Below, piece after piece: positions 48,601 to 59,577 of a DNA stretch of 64,000 nt. The translations under genes and the position numbers were made by a program. Numbering within the stretch: position 1 is the first letter of the stretch; the number at the start of each line of letters is the position of its first letter. Under the pieces are notes generated by a model that did no database searches, had not been told where the DNA came from, and saw only the letters and a program-made list of their open reading frames with translations. Source of the stretch: Paralvinella palmiformis (lineage: Eukaryota > Annelida > Polychaeta > Terebellida > Alvinellidae); contig JAODUP010000346.1 of NCBI GenBank assembly GCA_025642065.1, positions 266,501-330,500 of the forward strand, given 5' to 3'.

Positions 48601-51600
48601 TAGTAAGTACATTAATTGCGAATGTGAACGCTGTAGATTTGTATAATATACATAAGGATTAGGGATTTGTTTCTGTCGCTGGAGTGTAGAAACTAGTTAA
48701 GTGAAAATGAGACTTTGGTGTTTACATTAAATTCATTAATATTCAATAAAACGGCAAGCCAGTGATAATAATATGCAGCAGCAGATTTATTAAACAAAAA
48801 GTCTGTAATCATTATTTACAGTAAATTACAATGAATTACCAGATCTTGGGGACAAAAAGTGGTCATCAGATTTGAAAGATTCCACTCTAACATCCCAGAT
48901 CTACTAGTACTACTGATGATATCAGTGATATGTCTGATTAGGTGCGAGCCTGTGTGTCGAACTGGTAACCCTTTGATCAGTGGCTATGCTACAGCTACTC
49001 TATCACTGGGTAATCCAACCTGATATTGATTATGAGAAATAAATCATTCATCTGTAGAAACTTAATGAATTTTTTTTAATTTGAAAAAATATATGTATTT
49101 TTTTATATGAGCTGTTGGCCACCGGAAATACTGGAAATATATTCAAACAAAAAATAAAACAAATTGATTCATGCCAGATATTTGTAAAATGTGCCATATT
49201 TCTAACTAACACTGAACAAACAAATTAATGAATTAACAACCATTCTCCTGGCATTCTCTCAATTTAAGAACATACTACATCCTGCCTGGACTGTATAGAA
49301 TCAGGATATATATATATACCGGATAGTTATAATGGCATATTTGGGAAGGTTCTCTTATCACACGATCAGGCCATTATGACCTAATACCAACAACTACACA
49401 AAGTGGGTTAAGTACACTACATACGTCATTGTTTATTTATAACAGTGAGCTTAAAGCTGAAAAGAAAAATAATCCATTCTTGACTAATTGCGGCACAGTT
49501 GACAACAGTACAGAACCTCAGTCAATTAAGGGATTTCCTAGCTACAGCCAGGTGTAATATATCCACAGATATTCTACTGGTGTAGGGTCCTGTTTGTTCC
49601 GAAAAAGTAAAACTTTTCGTGTAACATTAATCAGAGGCATGTAACTTTAATAAGAGGCGTGGAGAGTGCTGGACACACTGTATCTGCCTGAGAAGGAAGA
49701 ACAACTTTTTGGGCAAAAATTCGGAATTTGTCATAATTCTCCCTTTTGTGTCCATCTTGTTTCCATGTGTGTGTGTGTTTGTGAGTGTTCATAGATGCTT
49801 TCTCCTCTCTACGTATATGCCTATGTGTAGTGAATCAGTTTGTATCTGATAATAAACACAATTAACAAATGTGTATTATCAGTAATAACTGAACTGACAA
49901 CGTTGATGGTATTTCTCAGAACGCACATCAGACATAAATAGGTAGCTTTGCATCATCTTAACACTGATAAATAGCTTATAATGAAACAGCTACAATGTCC
50001 ATGCTGCTGTCAGCATCACATTAGTGGCAGTCTAAAACACTGAAGACTGGTTGGTCTGGATTCAAATCTCACTGTTGTCACAACATTTCAAGTTATCCTC
50101 TCAGTAGACATTACAAAAGAAAGTCCTCTCTCTTAATTATTATATATTCCACGTGTGACCGGTGCTGGGACTAAACAAAAATCAATCACTCGCCGACTCA
50201 CTTGTTGCATCAAATTAGTATTCCAGAATGAACCAAAAAACATACTTACAGCAGCCATGTGATGAAGACAATGGTGATGAAAATGGCTTCCTTGCCTCTT
50301 TACTTTCGGCATATCACCTGAACAGAGGCAGGCAGTATAGAAAGTCTGCACGAGGCACAGATGGGAAAATAACGACGCCCACCTGTGTGGATAGAAAATA
50401 TATTACAATCTCGATCAACTAAATATGATGTTCAACTTCGGTAATAGCAATATCCATTGGAACAATATAAAATTCACATCCAGATAAAAATTTGCGGTCA
50501 GCTTTCCGGTGAAAATCCTGGGTATAGCTTGGATAAACAAAACATATTCTGGTAAAGAATTCAGAATGCAAACTCAATGAAGCACCTGCAGGGAATATAG
50601 GAGGCTGATAATCCATACCATGAAAACAACTGCACATTAACACCACTCTTGAATATACTGTACTAATTTCCATATGCCATAGTAAACGATCCCGGGTGTT
50701 CACCTAAAAACCAACACATAATATTGTCTCCGATATCGCTCAGTACACAGACTGATAGAGAGATCGGAGTATGAAAAATATTAATAGTATGAAATGCATG
50801 TGGCATAACATAGGATGAGAAATTTTTCAGAAAGGCTGCAACCCCACAGATAATAATCTACTAACCATCTAGAGCAAGGCATTAACATTTGTCTTTTTTT
50901 TCGGTTTTCACATCAGTATTTGACAATACAGGTAGCAACGCTTACTGTTGCTTTATTCTATTTATAGTGTTACAAAGGAAAATAACATACAATACAGTAT
51001 ATACATAAATCAGTTTTCTTACACCTAAGAATTTGTTTCACACATTCTGACTTTCTACCTACTTCAAAATAAATCTAAAAGCAAAGCATCAGATATTTCT
51101 GTCAAAAATAATCCTATTACACATTTTTGTATAAATTAATGCCGGTGAACATGCCTTAGTTTGCATCTTTATCGAAGCAGAAAGTCTATCTGTTGCCAAT
51201 CTTAAATCTCTAAGATATCTTGATAATTCAAGCAATATAATATTATTCACGTTAATCATTGTCAGTCATTCTAATTTGAATCCATGTCAGTTTTTGATCC
51301 AGTAGAAATAAACAAGTAAAATATGTATTAAAATCTAACCCAAATCGCTCTGCCTCATTTTCATTACTAAAACATTACATGTATGTATGTTAAACTATAG
51401 TTAGTTAGCCATACCTAAAAAGTTTAGAATATGATGAATATAGAATGCTCTTAAAGTTGAAAAATATCTACAGAACATTTTGCTTGATTAAACACAAGTA
51501 ATTTTGTGTGAATCACAGATGCCGACTGGAGTGTAAGGCCTAAGGGGTCAATCCAAAAAAAAAAGATCTGACAGTTTCACCCCTCTACCAGATTTGTTAA

Positions 51601-53435
51601 AAAACACTATTTGTACAGAAAGGTAATCATTGGATATTTTAAATACGTAGAGCAATTTTACTAACTTTATACAATAACACTTTAACAGAGAGAAATCTGG
51701 CGGCACTATATCACATAAATGTTTACTGTTTCCTTGATGACAGCTGCATTACATAATATTTGTACAGCGCCTTTGAATGGCTCCTGCTAGTAAGGGCGCT
51801 TTATTAAATATACATTATTATTATTATTATTATCATCATCACTGTAAACATGATTCAGAACTGTCAAGTGGCTCCATCCAGTGAATCAATAAAACACTAT
51901 TTCAAGTGAGTTGCTACATCACAATATACAACATATAAACTGATAGATATGCCTAATTATATGCAGTTTCCTTTGTATGAATACAGGTTTACCTTTGGAT
52001 ATTAATAACATAGATAAATCTGGAACTGGATTAACTACTATTCTATTAGGGTTTTCCTAAGTCACTTTCATCCTTCCATCATAATTTTAAGGGCACAAAA
52101 TATATCGAAGAAATTTTCTACCAATTGCTGCTCTACAAATTTAGATTTGCATACTGTACTGTTACATGAAAATCACTTGGGGAGGTATGAGACCAATGCC
52201 TGTTTATTATTTTAGTTTCTTAAATTCTCGCCAAATCTGATTCACATACAAAAAACTGACATATCTGCTATATAAAAATGTGTTAAAAAATTCCTTTGTT
52301 AACAAAATTATTGATGTAAGTCTGGTGAATGAAAGACGAGACTTTATCGGTAAGAATATCTTATTTTGCAGCTTCCTGAGTTGATATCTGTTGTTACAGT
52401 TGTTTGCATAGCCTGGATAAAGTTCTGCTTGGACTAGGAATATTTAAAGAAAAATAAAGTTTGTGCATCCTGGATCTAAAAGATAATTTCAATTACATGT
52501 ATGCTAACTACATTAATGTAACGAAACAGATTTTATGCTTTGGTGAACACATATAAACTCGAAAAGAGAAGAAAAAACACTGTCTTTCCATAATCAGCCA
52601 CTATGTGTGTGCATTTTTAATGATTATTATCTCCCTTTTTGTATTGCAGTATATTGTTGGTGGTGGTAGCAATTAGTCAACCAATGACCACCATTTTTGT
52701 ATCTTTTAAGCCAACCCGAGATCTTGAATAAAAGGACACTGGCATTGGAAGTAAAATTTTGATTCAGAAATTAAGAGTTGTAAATATAGTTTGAGTGAGC
52801 TATGAAGGAGAATTAACAAAAGGATTTTACCTAGATGTGTCAGCGACAAGTAAATCCGTTTAAATATCTTAACCCGAGTTGTCTGTTTAAACTGAATGTG
52901 ATTCTATAACTGAAGTAAAAAAAGATAAAAAATCTCAAGTTGATTAAATTTGACGCAGCAGAGTATCCCTGACAATTTCTGCCAAATCCGCAGAAACTGA
53001 ATAATGTTAATTCTATGTGGAAATTATTTTGATGTGAACATAGATTGCAACACTTTGTACGCCACTAAAAGCAACTTGTCACTGCTATCATTTCAGTACC
53101 CACTCATTCAGTTCTAATCACAACTTAATACATTGAAACACTCAGACGTTGCATCCTTTTTATGTATGTTAGCCATTCTCAATCAAATACTGGATTCATA
53201 ATATAATTGGCTTCTTTTGAGTTATGTTTCTTGTTGAGTTAAAAAAACTAATACCTTTTTTTTAATGAAAGTGTGCCAAAACATAAATGAAACTTCAATC
53301 ATGGCTCCCACAACCAAGGTTTAAAGGTAATATATCAAGATAAGTGCCAAAAAGCATATCATACTTATTCAATATATGATCAATTATTGACATTTTTATG
53401 GTACAACCTCCTCTTCACCCCTTCTATCTGACTGC
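45700..53435. other. Long gene-empty stretch
   Basis: No supported coding exon in about 7.7 kb. Old family 2 fragments occur near 46945-47100 (minus) and 47510-47590 (plus), a LINE end at 51760-51838, and AT-rich single-copy-looking sequence elsewhere. It could be intergenic or intronic. Confidence 0.4.
51760..51838 (+). mobile_element. GCGC...ATT-tail LINE end, plus copy
   Basis: TTGTACAGCGCCTTTGAATG, CTCCTGCTAGTAAGGGCGC and TTTATTAAATATACATTATT followed by an (ATT)n tail: the clearest copy of this family in the window. Confidence 0.8.
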
Positions 53436-53439
53436 ATGA

Positions 53440-53756
53440 CCTGAGTTTTCAGGATTACTTTCTAATGGACACCAGTTCACACATATATTCAGTTGCCATA
53501 TCATTAATAGATTTATAAGTTATTAATAAATCTTGAAATGGATATGCTGTCTAACAGGTAGCCAATGTAGTTTTTGAAGAATTGGGGTAATATGATCATA
53601 TTTTTGATTATTTGTCACTATGCGAGCTGCACTATTCTGAATTTGCTCAAGGCAATTGATGTTATAATCAGAGATGCCATATAACAGGGAGTTACAATAG
53701 TCTATATGAGATGTAACAAAGACATGGACTTCAGTTACAAGTACTTCTTGTGTCAA
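53440..53756 (-). pseudogene. Non-LTR retrotransposon reverse transcriptase C-terminal relic
   Basis: The minus strand reads VTSHIDYCNSLLYGISDYNI, then LEQIQNSAARIVTNNQKYDH and ITPILQKLHWLPVRQHI. From memory this is the conserved post-catalytic region of CR1/L2/jockey-type reverse transcriptases (DYCNSLLYGLPxxxIxxLQxxQNxAARLVxxxxxxxHITPxLxxLHWLPVxxRI). After a frameshift at HFKI it continues LLITYKSINDMATEYMCELV, the usual next segment (Y-K-x-L-N-x-x-A-P-x-Y-L). The catalytic YxDD domain is missing on the 5' side. Confidence 0.85.
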
Positions 53757-53918
53757 GAATGCTTTTAAATTGATAGTTCATCACCAGAAACAATTTTGAG
53801 GACTAATACAGCTATACTCACAAATATCATAAATGATTTCAAAATGTGTAAACAATCACCCACATATTAAATAATCCAGTTCAAAGTGCTGATTAATCAA
53901 CTTTTAATGGCCTGTGGG

Positions 53919-54196
53919 CACTGCCATTTTGAAGCTAGACAGAGACCGGAAGCTCCTGAATGCTGACGTCACTTGAACACAGCAGTTTAACCGGAAGTCT
54001 GTAGAGTCCATACAAAAGCATGTAAACAAGTGTGAGCAAAGAATTATTCCAGAACAAAACACAATTTGTTTTTTAAATAACGTCATAAATGATATACAAC
54101 CATATAATTTTGAGCCAGAAGGAACCTGACAAGAGGAAGCTGATTCAAAATGGCTGAAATATTAATGCTCAAGAGTAAGCATAATCTGTGTCAGTC

Positions 54197-54238
<42 letters not shown>

Positions 54239-54315
54239 TCATGTGACGTCAGAGCATTTGAGTTTTCTCCTTCCCACTTTTGAATCTGGCTTCCGGTGCA
54301 GCCATAATGGCGGCC
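53919..54315. repeat. Inverted arms carrying ETS, CRE and YY1-like motifs
   Basis: The left arm contains GCCATTTTG, ACCGGAAGC and GAATGCTGACGTCACTTGA. The right arm, read on minus, contains GCCATTATGG, ACCGGAAGCC and ATGCTCTGACGTCACATGA in the same order, with an insertion between. The loop holds an AT microsatellite (54201-54236). It is either a foldback element or a promoter-like cluster (CRE TGACGTCA, ETS CCGGAAG). Confidence 0.5.
54201..54236. repeat. (AT)n microsatellite
   Basis: AT run inside the inverted arms. Confidence 0.93.
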
Positions 54316-54917
54316 CTCCAGTAATTTGGTAGCAGGTATATTTTGTGATTATTACTGTGGAATTTGTGCTTATTGTTTTAAGCATTACATATTTAAGAAA
54401 TATGTTCTGAGGGTGAATTGTCCCTTGAAGCAAGTTTTCATTGTATGAATTTCGTTATATCCCAGTTTCTTTACTATGGAAGTGAACAGACATGTGGCAA
54501 AACCAGCCAACCATTTCAAGTTAATAGTACTATTTCTTTATATCCTAGTTATTTATAACCAATTTTTACTGACTGTATTCATTTATTTACAGGTTTTTTT
54601 GTTCTAAGTTGTTCCCGATTTGGTAAAATTCAAGGACATTTCCACGACCTGGAAAATGAATTTGTTATTCTCCAGGTTTTTCAGGATGCGTGGGAAGCCT
54701 TTCAATTCATGCTTCTTTTATAATAGTGTTAAAACATTATCATTAGTTCTACTGAATAGTTGAAAAGTGGCAAACATCCAAATTTAAAACCAGGCAAAAT
54801 ATTATATATCAGCCACACCTGCTTTTAAGAGGATTCCAGATTATTGTATCATGAGAGGTTGTTCTAGAATTTGGCTATTGTGTAATAGACCCTGCTGAAC
54901 TCTTTCTTTACATTCAG

Positions 54918-55160
54918 ATCCTAGGCTCCTTCCTGTTGACCAAGAGGTACTCAAAGAATTATGTAGGACACTCAGATCAGCATGGAAGAAGGTGGTGTAC
55001 AGAAATCTGTTGACCGTTACTGGAGTGAGATCATGGATAAAGATGGTAACAGGCCAGATCTGGTTCGGAAAGTGCATACAGAATGTCGTCAGAACTTTAA
55101 CATGGACATGGTCAAAGCACTTCTACAGTACAAGCTCAACAATGAGAGGTCATGCATCAT
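54918..55160 (+). pseudogene. Exon-like segment, unrecognised, probably frameshifted
   Basis: Bounded by a good acceptor (CTTTCTTTACATTCAG) and a consensus donor (CAT|GTGAGT), 243 bp apart. The first part is protein-like in one frame (LLPVDQEVLKELCRTLRSAW, then KKV). The second is protein-like in another (YWSEIMDKDGNRPDLVRKVH, then TECRQNFNMDMVKALLQYK). That second frame has a stop 21 bp before its ATG at 54979, so one frame change near 54985-55015 would join the two. It could be a broken exon, an assembly error, or a shorter exon starting at the ATG. I do not recognise the protein family. Confidence 0.4.
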
Positions 55161-55171
55161 GTGAGTATCAG

Positions 55172-55235
55172 ATGATGATGATGATTGATGTTTAATGGCC
55201 ACGTTTGTGCACTTGGTAGGCTAAATGGGCCGGTG
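55172..55235 (-). mobile_element. SINE (family 1) 3' fragment
   Basis: ATGATGATGATGATTGATG, TTTAATGGCCACGTTTGTGC and GGTAGGCTAAATGGGCC. Only the 3' body and tail survive, abutting the exon-like segment. Confidence 0.8.
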
Positions 55236-55604
55236 TGATTATCAGAAGAGATGGTGACTCACACTCAAATACAATATGTAGCACTAGTAAATGCCATGTT
55301 TGGACCTACATATTGTCTTGCCCCAACAACTTGAACAAGTACAGTCACAATCAGTGTGGATACCTGATTCTTACATTACATCTTAATAAATATAGGACCT
55401 AATAATTGAATAAATAATAGTTGACACCAATGATCATGGTCCTGTTTTTGATGAACTTATGATTTTGTTGACACATTATGATTTATGGTTTTACTCACCC
55501 TAAACTAGATTCTACTGTTTCATTTCTCAAAGGTTGACAGGTAATGAGCTATGCTAAACAAAAACTAAGTAAGTTCAAATGAAGAAAAAACCCGACAGCG
55601 ACTG

Positions 55605-55830
55605 ACTTGACTAAATCATGTAAATGAGTCGCACTCACTCAGTCACTGACTCAGTAACCGATTACTAGAGAGTTTAACTAAGTCTAAAAGTAAAACTCGT
55701 CTAAGACTAAGAGTAAGTCTAACTCTAAGACTAAGTGAGCAAGTCATTAAATTACTTACTACTTAGTAACTGACTAAGTCTAAGTCAAACTAGTAATTAA
55801 GTAATTCACTAACTTCAACTAAAGTCTGGA
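55605..55830. repeat. Cryptically simple ACTAAGT/ACTTAG region
   Basis: About 225 bp built from shuffled GACTAAGTCTAAG- and ACTCACTCAGTC-like words with no fixed period. Confidence 0.7.
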
Positions 55831-56435
55831 AATATTATTCAGAATCAGATGTAGATCTAGTCTAGATCATAGATGTATTCAGTAGACAATGGATTTTAAA
55901 ATAAATATTCAAAAAATTACTAATAAAATAAACATACCTTTCTGGCTATAACAAACTCTAGAACTAAATTCTTAACTTAAAAGAACACAATATATCTGAC
56001 CAGCCCTCAATATTTGAATATATATTTTAGCTGGCTACTTTATACACACATATTAAGCAGCGGTGGTAAATATAGTGATTTCTATTTATTACTCGGATTA
56101 GAGCGACTAAAATTCACACCAATACCAATATTTCCTCTTCTACGCTTTCTCAATACAAGTTGCTGTTTTCAAACACGTTTGTACATGTAGTGGAGCTAAA
56201 GCCTAAATGAATCAGGAAGTCTCTGAAGGTGATGAATTGACGTCAGAGATTAAATAACTTTTAGAGTCATACTATGAGATAAATTTAGATAACCCATTTA
56301 ACTGTTTACGTCGTTGCTTCGGTAACAGGACGCCACTACCAGTTCGTTGGCAAAAGAAAAAGACATTTCGGCACCAACTATAAGCCGTTTCGTCGTCTAC
56401 TGAAAGCTCTTATAGTTGTTTTCGTCGACATCGGT

Positions 56436-56438
56436 AAT

Positions 56439-56492
<54 letters not shown>
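56436..56492. repeat. (AT)n microsatellite
   Basis: AT run with one CA interruption near the left end. Confidence 0.95.
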
Positions 56493-56499
<7 letters not shown>

Positions 56500-56649
56500 T
56501 TATTTTGTTTTATTTATTACTATATATATTATGTATTAATATTATAATATGAAGTAAATAAATAAAATTTATATGTGCGCATGTGTTCTAGAATAATTAC
56601 TAGAATATATAATATATATTATATATACTGACATTCAAGCTAATTTTCA

Positions 56650-56844
56650 GGGCACCCCCTTAGACTAACTGGTAACACGGTTGGCCACAGATTTATAGCA
56701 CATGGGATCAAACCTATGCCGGACTATGTCAGAATTATGTTTCATCTTTCACTTCGCTTCATTACCTTTGGAGGTCGCTTGGCCCATTTAGCCTACCATG
56801 CCCACAAAAGTGGCCGTAAAGCAGCAACATTTACAATTTTATAT
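56650..56844 (+). mobile_element. Old SINE (family 1) with perfect 16-bp target-site duplication
   Basis: TTCAAGCTAATTTTCA occurs exactly at 56634-56649 and 56845-56860. The tRNA-like head is degenerate (GGGCACCCCCTTAGACTAAC; B-box reduced to GGGATCAAACC), but the body is well kept (CTTTCACTTCGCTTCATTAC, GCCCATTTAGCCTACCATG). Confidence 0.9.
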
Positions 56845-56997
56845 TTCAAGCTAATTTTCACCAACAGTTTTTAGTTTCAATTACTTGTTCATAATTTATC
56901 AAAACATACAAGTGCAAAACAAGGAAATATACAGTTTTATATATCTCTGTCACCAGCACAAGGTATTCAGAAAATATTTCCAACATATACTCATGTA

Positions 56998-57322
56998 CGG
57001 TGCGTCAGCAGCCAGTTCGAGAACACCACCAGGCAATTGAGTGTGATGGGTGTAACAACAACAATGCAGTACTCATTCTTCCGGGATACAACCCGACTCT
57101 GGAAAAGCCTCCCCCCAGATGTTGCGGCAGCTGAGTCACTGGAGTCACTTAAGACCAGACTCCATGGCTGTCTCCTAAGATGAGTCAGTTAATAGTACCT
57201 TGTATATAGCCACACAACCGGCACGACTTAAATTTGTATAGACACACCGCCACCAATCTCACTAGTGCACCAGTATGCAATATCCAAGTTTGGATTTTGT
57301 ACTTATTAGGAAGAAGAAGAAG
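56998..57322 (+). mobile_element. LINE 3' end: terminal reverse-transcriptase ORF fragment plus (GAA)n tail
   Basis: The frame TTTMQYSFFRDTTRLWKSLP, then PDVAAAESLESLKTRL, ending in TGA at 57181-57183, matches from memory the extreme C-terminus of non-LTR ORF2 proteins (YSFFPRTIRxWNxLPxxxVxxxSLxxFKxRL). After the stop come about 120 bp of 3' UTR, then TTTGTACTTATTAG and (GAA)4 as tail. It is a 5'-truncated insertion. Confidence 0.8.
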
Positions 57323-57846
57323 ATTGGTGTCACCGCACTTGTGGTACGGGCTACACTGAGTACCGTTGTACGAAGGCTAGGAGTGAAGAACGGGCGCTGC
57401 GATATACATGTGAACCATGGAAAATAACTGTGTTCCCAGCTGAACAGTCAACAGTACTAGCAGTGTCGTGTCTGGACATCTCCGTGCCATGTCTTGCGTC
57501 CACCAGGATCGATCCTATCACGGTGATGGAACATTCAGTATCAAATCTGTCACTGATGCGCGAAGTGGACACGATACCATTTGTGGCTCTAGTAATAAAT
57601 GAAGAGTCGTCACTCCTAGATCTGACTCCTGAGCATGTGACAATGAATGATACGGAAGTGACTTGCACCAGAGTCAAATCTTCCACAAAACGCGAGCGAG
57701 GCCATTTGACAAATTCTTTTAGGTTTGCTTACAATTTCGAAGAAGAGAACCAATCCAATAGATTGGCACTGCATTGTCCAGATGCACCCATCACGTGTAA
57801 AGCTAGAGTGAAAGAACAAGAAGGGTTATTTCCCGGGTGCAGTTGA
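57310..57846 (+). CDS. Possible terminal exon of a cysteine-rich extracellular protein
   Basis: The plus strand is open for 178 codons to TGA at 57844-57846, starting directly after a TAG at 57307-57309 that could be an acceptor (TACTTATTAG) but lies in the LINE tail. The real exon start may be slightly later. The sequence has ten cysteines, beginning DWCHRTCGTGYTEYRC, and three N-glycosylation sequons (NLS, NDT, NQS). No membrane segment is seen. Cysteines plus sequons suggest a secreted or extracellular domain. The TCGxGxxxxRC spacing is slightly TSP1-like, and EHVTMNDTEVTC looks like the F/G strands of an Ig-type fold; neither is convincing. An ATTAAA polyadenylation signal lies at 57952 with a GT-rich stretch after it. 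No upstream exon was identified. It could also be an inserted retrocopy fragment. Confidence 0.45.
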   Translation, partial: EEEEDWCHRTCGTGYTEYRCTKARSEERALRYTCEPWKITVFPAEQSTVLAVSCLDISVPCLASTRIDPITVMEHSVSNLSLMREVDTIPFVALVINEESSLLDLTPEHVTMNDTEVTCTRVKSSTKRERGHLTNSFRFAYNFEEENQSNRLALHCPDAPITCKARVKEQEGLFPGCS

Positions 57847-57951
57847 ACTTTCACATCCACCAACTCTCGGCATCATTGAATTAAGCTGAATTAATTATTG
57901 TTTGTGACAATTTATTTTATAGTATATGCAGTTTTTACCTGTGCTCCCTTT

Positions 57952-57957
57952 ATTAAA
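57952..57957 (+). terminator. Candidate polyadenylation signal (ATTAAA)
   Basis: ATTAAA 106 bp after the stop at 57846, followed by a T-run and TTGTGTGTTCTTG, the usual layout of a poly(A) site. Confidence 0.35.
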
Positions 57958-58175
57958 CCAGTTTTTTTCCAGTTGTGTGTTCTTGTCCCATTTCGTTCAA
58001 TTGGTAGTTAAATATCTATGAATTATCGCTGTCACAACTTTTGATTGGCGACTACACGACCTTTCTTTTTGGTGATGAACTGGCAGTGGTGACGAAACTA
58101 CTCGCAACCGTTGCTTCGGTCAGAAACCATTAATGTCAAGCATGTATCATACTAAACAGTAATACTGTACATAGA

Positions 58176-58176
<1 letters not shown>

Positions 58177-58235
<59 letters not shown>

Positions 58236-58280
58236 GTTTACACACACACACACACACACAACACACACACAACATACACA
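58177..58280. repeat. (AT)n and (CA)n microsatellites
   Basis: AT run 58177-58234, then a CA run with two short breaks to about 58280. Confidence 0.95.
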
Positions 58281-58496
58281 ATTATTTCACACACTTTCAA
58301 ATTACATACAATAATTTAGATATTTATAAGATCAAGAAATTGTATATATATTTATTTATCTATATCTGCTGAAGAAGTCAACGTATAATACGAAATATAA
58401 TATGATATATGTACTTCATAAAGATATTGAGGATGTTTCATCAAAAGAAATTTCTTTGGTGATCTACTGAAGCCATTTTCTGGCATAAAATATATA

Positions 58497-58570
58497 ATAA
58501 TAATAATATACAAAATTTATATAGCGCCCTATATAACCTGTAAGAAGGTTACTCTATAATGCACAAAATA
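58497..58570 (-). mobile_element. LINE-like end related to the GCGC...ATT family
   Basis: On minus, GGGCGCTATATAAATTTTG followed by TATATTATTATTATT. This GCGCTATATAAAT plus ATT tail is a common CR1/L2-type LINE 3' end. Confidence 0.6.
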
Positions 58571-59304
58571 TACTATGTTTCTGATTATTAAAGATGTTGG
58601 TCTCCTCCATACTATTGGTTTTCATTTAGGATTTTGATAAAGTAGTACTATTGAATTAATAATGAATACAACAGCTTCGAAAGATAAAAAAGGACTATGT
58701 CCTTTATAATTCGAGAATCTGCATTTTCTTGAATGAGCATTACAGCTATCAATAAAAATAATCCGATTTGTTTGATCGCTTGTTAAATGTATGTTTAATC
58801 AGGTGTTTTGAATGACTGGATCTCTGCAGCATATATACTATTAATATTTAATATACTCTGCTTAATTTTTATTAAGGTTTGTGTCAGTTAGTAGTCCTAG
58901 AAATGTTTCATTCATTAAATTATTATTTAGTTTTAGTAAATATATGTCTGAATTAACTGTATTTTATCTATATTTATTGATAATTTATTTACCTTAAACT
59001 ACCCAGTCAGAATTTAATGTCTTGTTTTATCGTTTTCTTTAATTCCCTTTTTGGTCGTATACAAAAATAGTTGTATGGCCTGCAAAAAACATACAAGTGT
59101 CTAGCTAGCTGTTATCGACCACTGTGTTATGCCACATGTTTCGAGAAATCTATTGGTCTTTACCTAGGTTTTGAACAAATAAGGAACGCTGTTAATATTG
59201 GACACTTTTTTATTAACTGCAATATTTCATCATAACTTTGTATTTTATTTTTCTTTCAACTCTCCATTAATGGAAAATTTTAGTTTATTACCTTGATCAA
59301 ACGC

Positions 59305-59306
<2 letters not shown>

Positions 59307-59364
<58 letters not shown>
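59307..59364. repeat. (AT)n/(GA)n compound microsatellite at the SERINC upstream region
   Basis: AT run then GA run, ending about 190 bp before the SERINC start codon. Confidence 0.95.
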
Positions 59365-59365
59365 C

Positions 59366-59556
59366 TTTTTCTGGTCACATGATTCTCATGACCGTGATGA
59401 CGTCATTTTGCAATTCGCCATTTTGTCAATAATAAAAGAAAATTTGACGCAGAAACAGAGGAAAGGTGTATCTGATATTCAAGATTTACATCCATTTCAG
59501 TGTTTTAATATCGTTGTTTGATATAATTAGATCTACTCATAGTTGGTGTAGAGACA
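59366..59556 (+). promoter_or_regulatory. SERINC proximal promoter / 5' UTR
   Basis: A palindromic CRE, TGACGTCA, sits at 59398-59405, 152 bp before the ATG. GTCACATGAT (E-box-like CACATG) is at about 59374 and GCCATTTTG at 59418. No TATA box is obvious. Transcription start is not determinable, so the boundary between promoter and 5' UTR is open. A CRE implies possible response to CREB/ATF factors; this is inference. Confidence 0.5.
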
Positions 59557-59577
59557 ATGGGCTGTATTTTGGGATCG
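59557..59577 (+). CDS. SERINC: SERINC family membrane protein, coding exon 1
   Basis: ATG GGC TGT ATT TTG GGA TCG encodes MGCILGS, followed by a perfect donor GTAAGT. SERINC proteins begin MGxxLG and split their coding sequence very early, as here. The exon contributes only seven residues, phase 0, and joins exon 2 at 62164 over a 2,586-bp intron. The identity rests on exon 2; this exon is assigned because its sequence and phase fit and it lies downstream of a CRE-containing region. Confidence 0.75.

Noticed and set aside
57351..57686. Minus-strand 111-codon frame opposite the cysteine-rich exon
   Set aside because: Antisense shadow of 57310-57846; the plus strand has cysteines, sequons and a downstream poly(A) signal.
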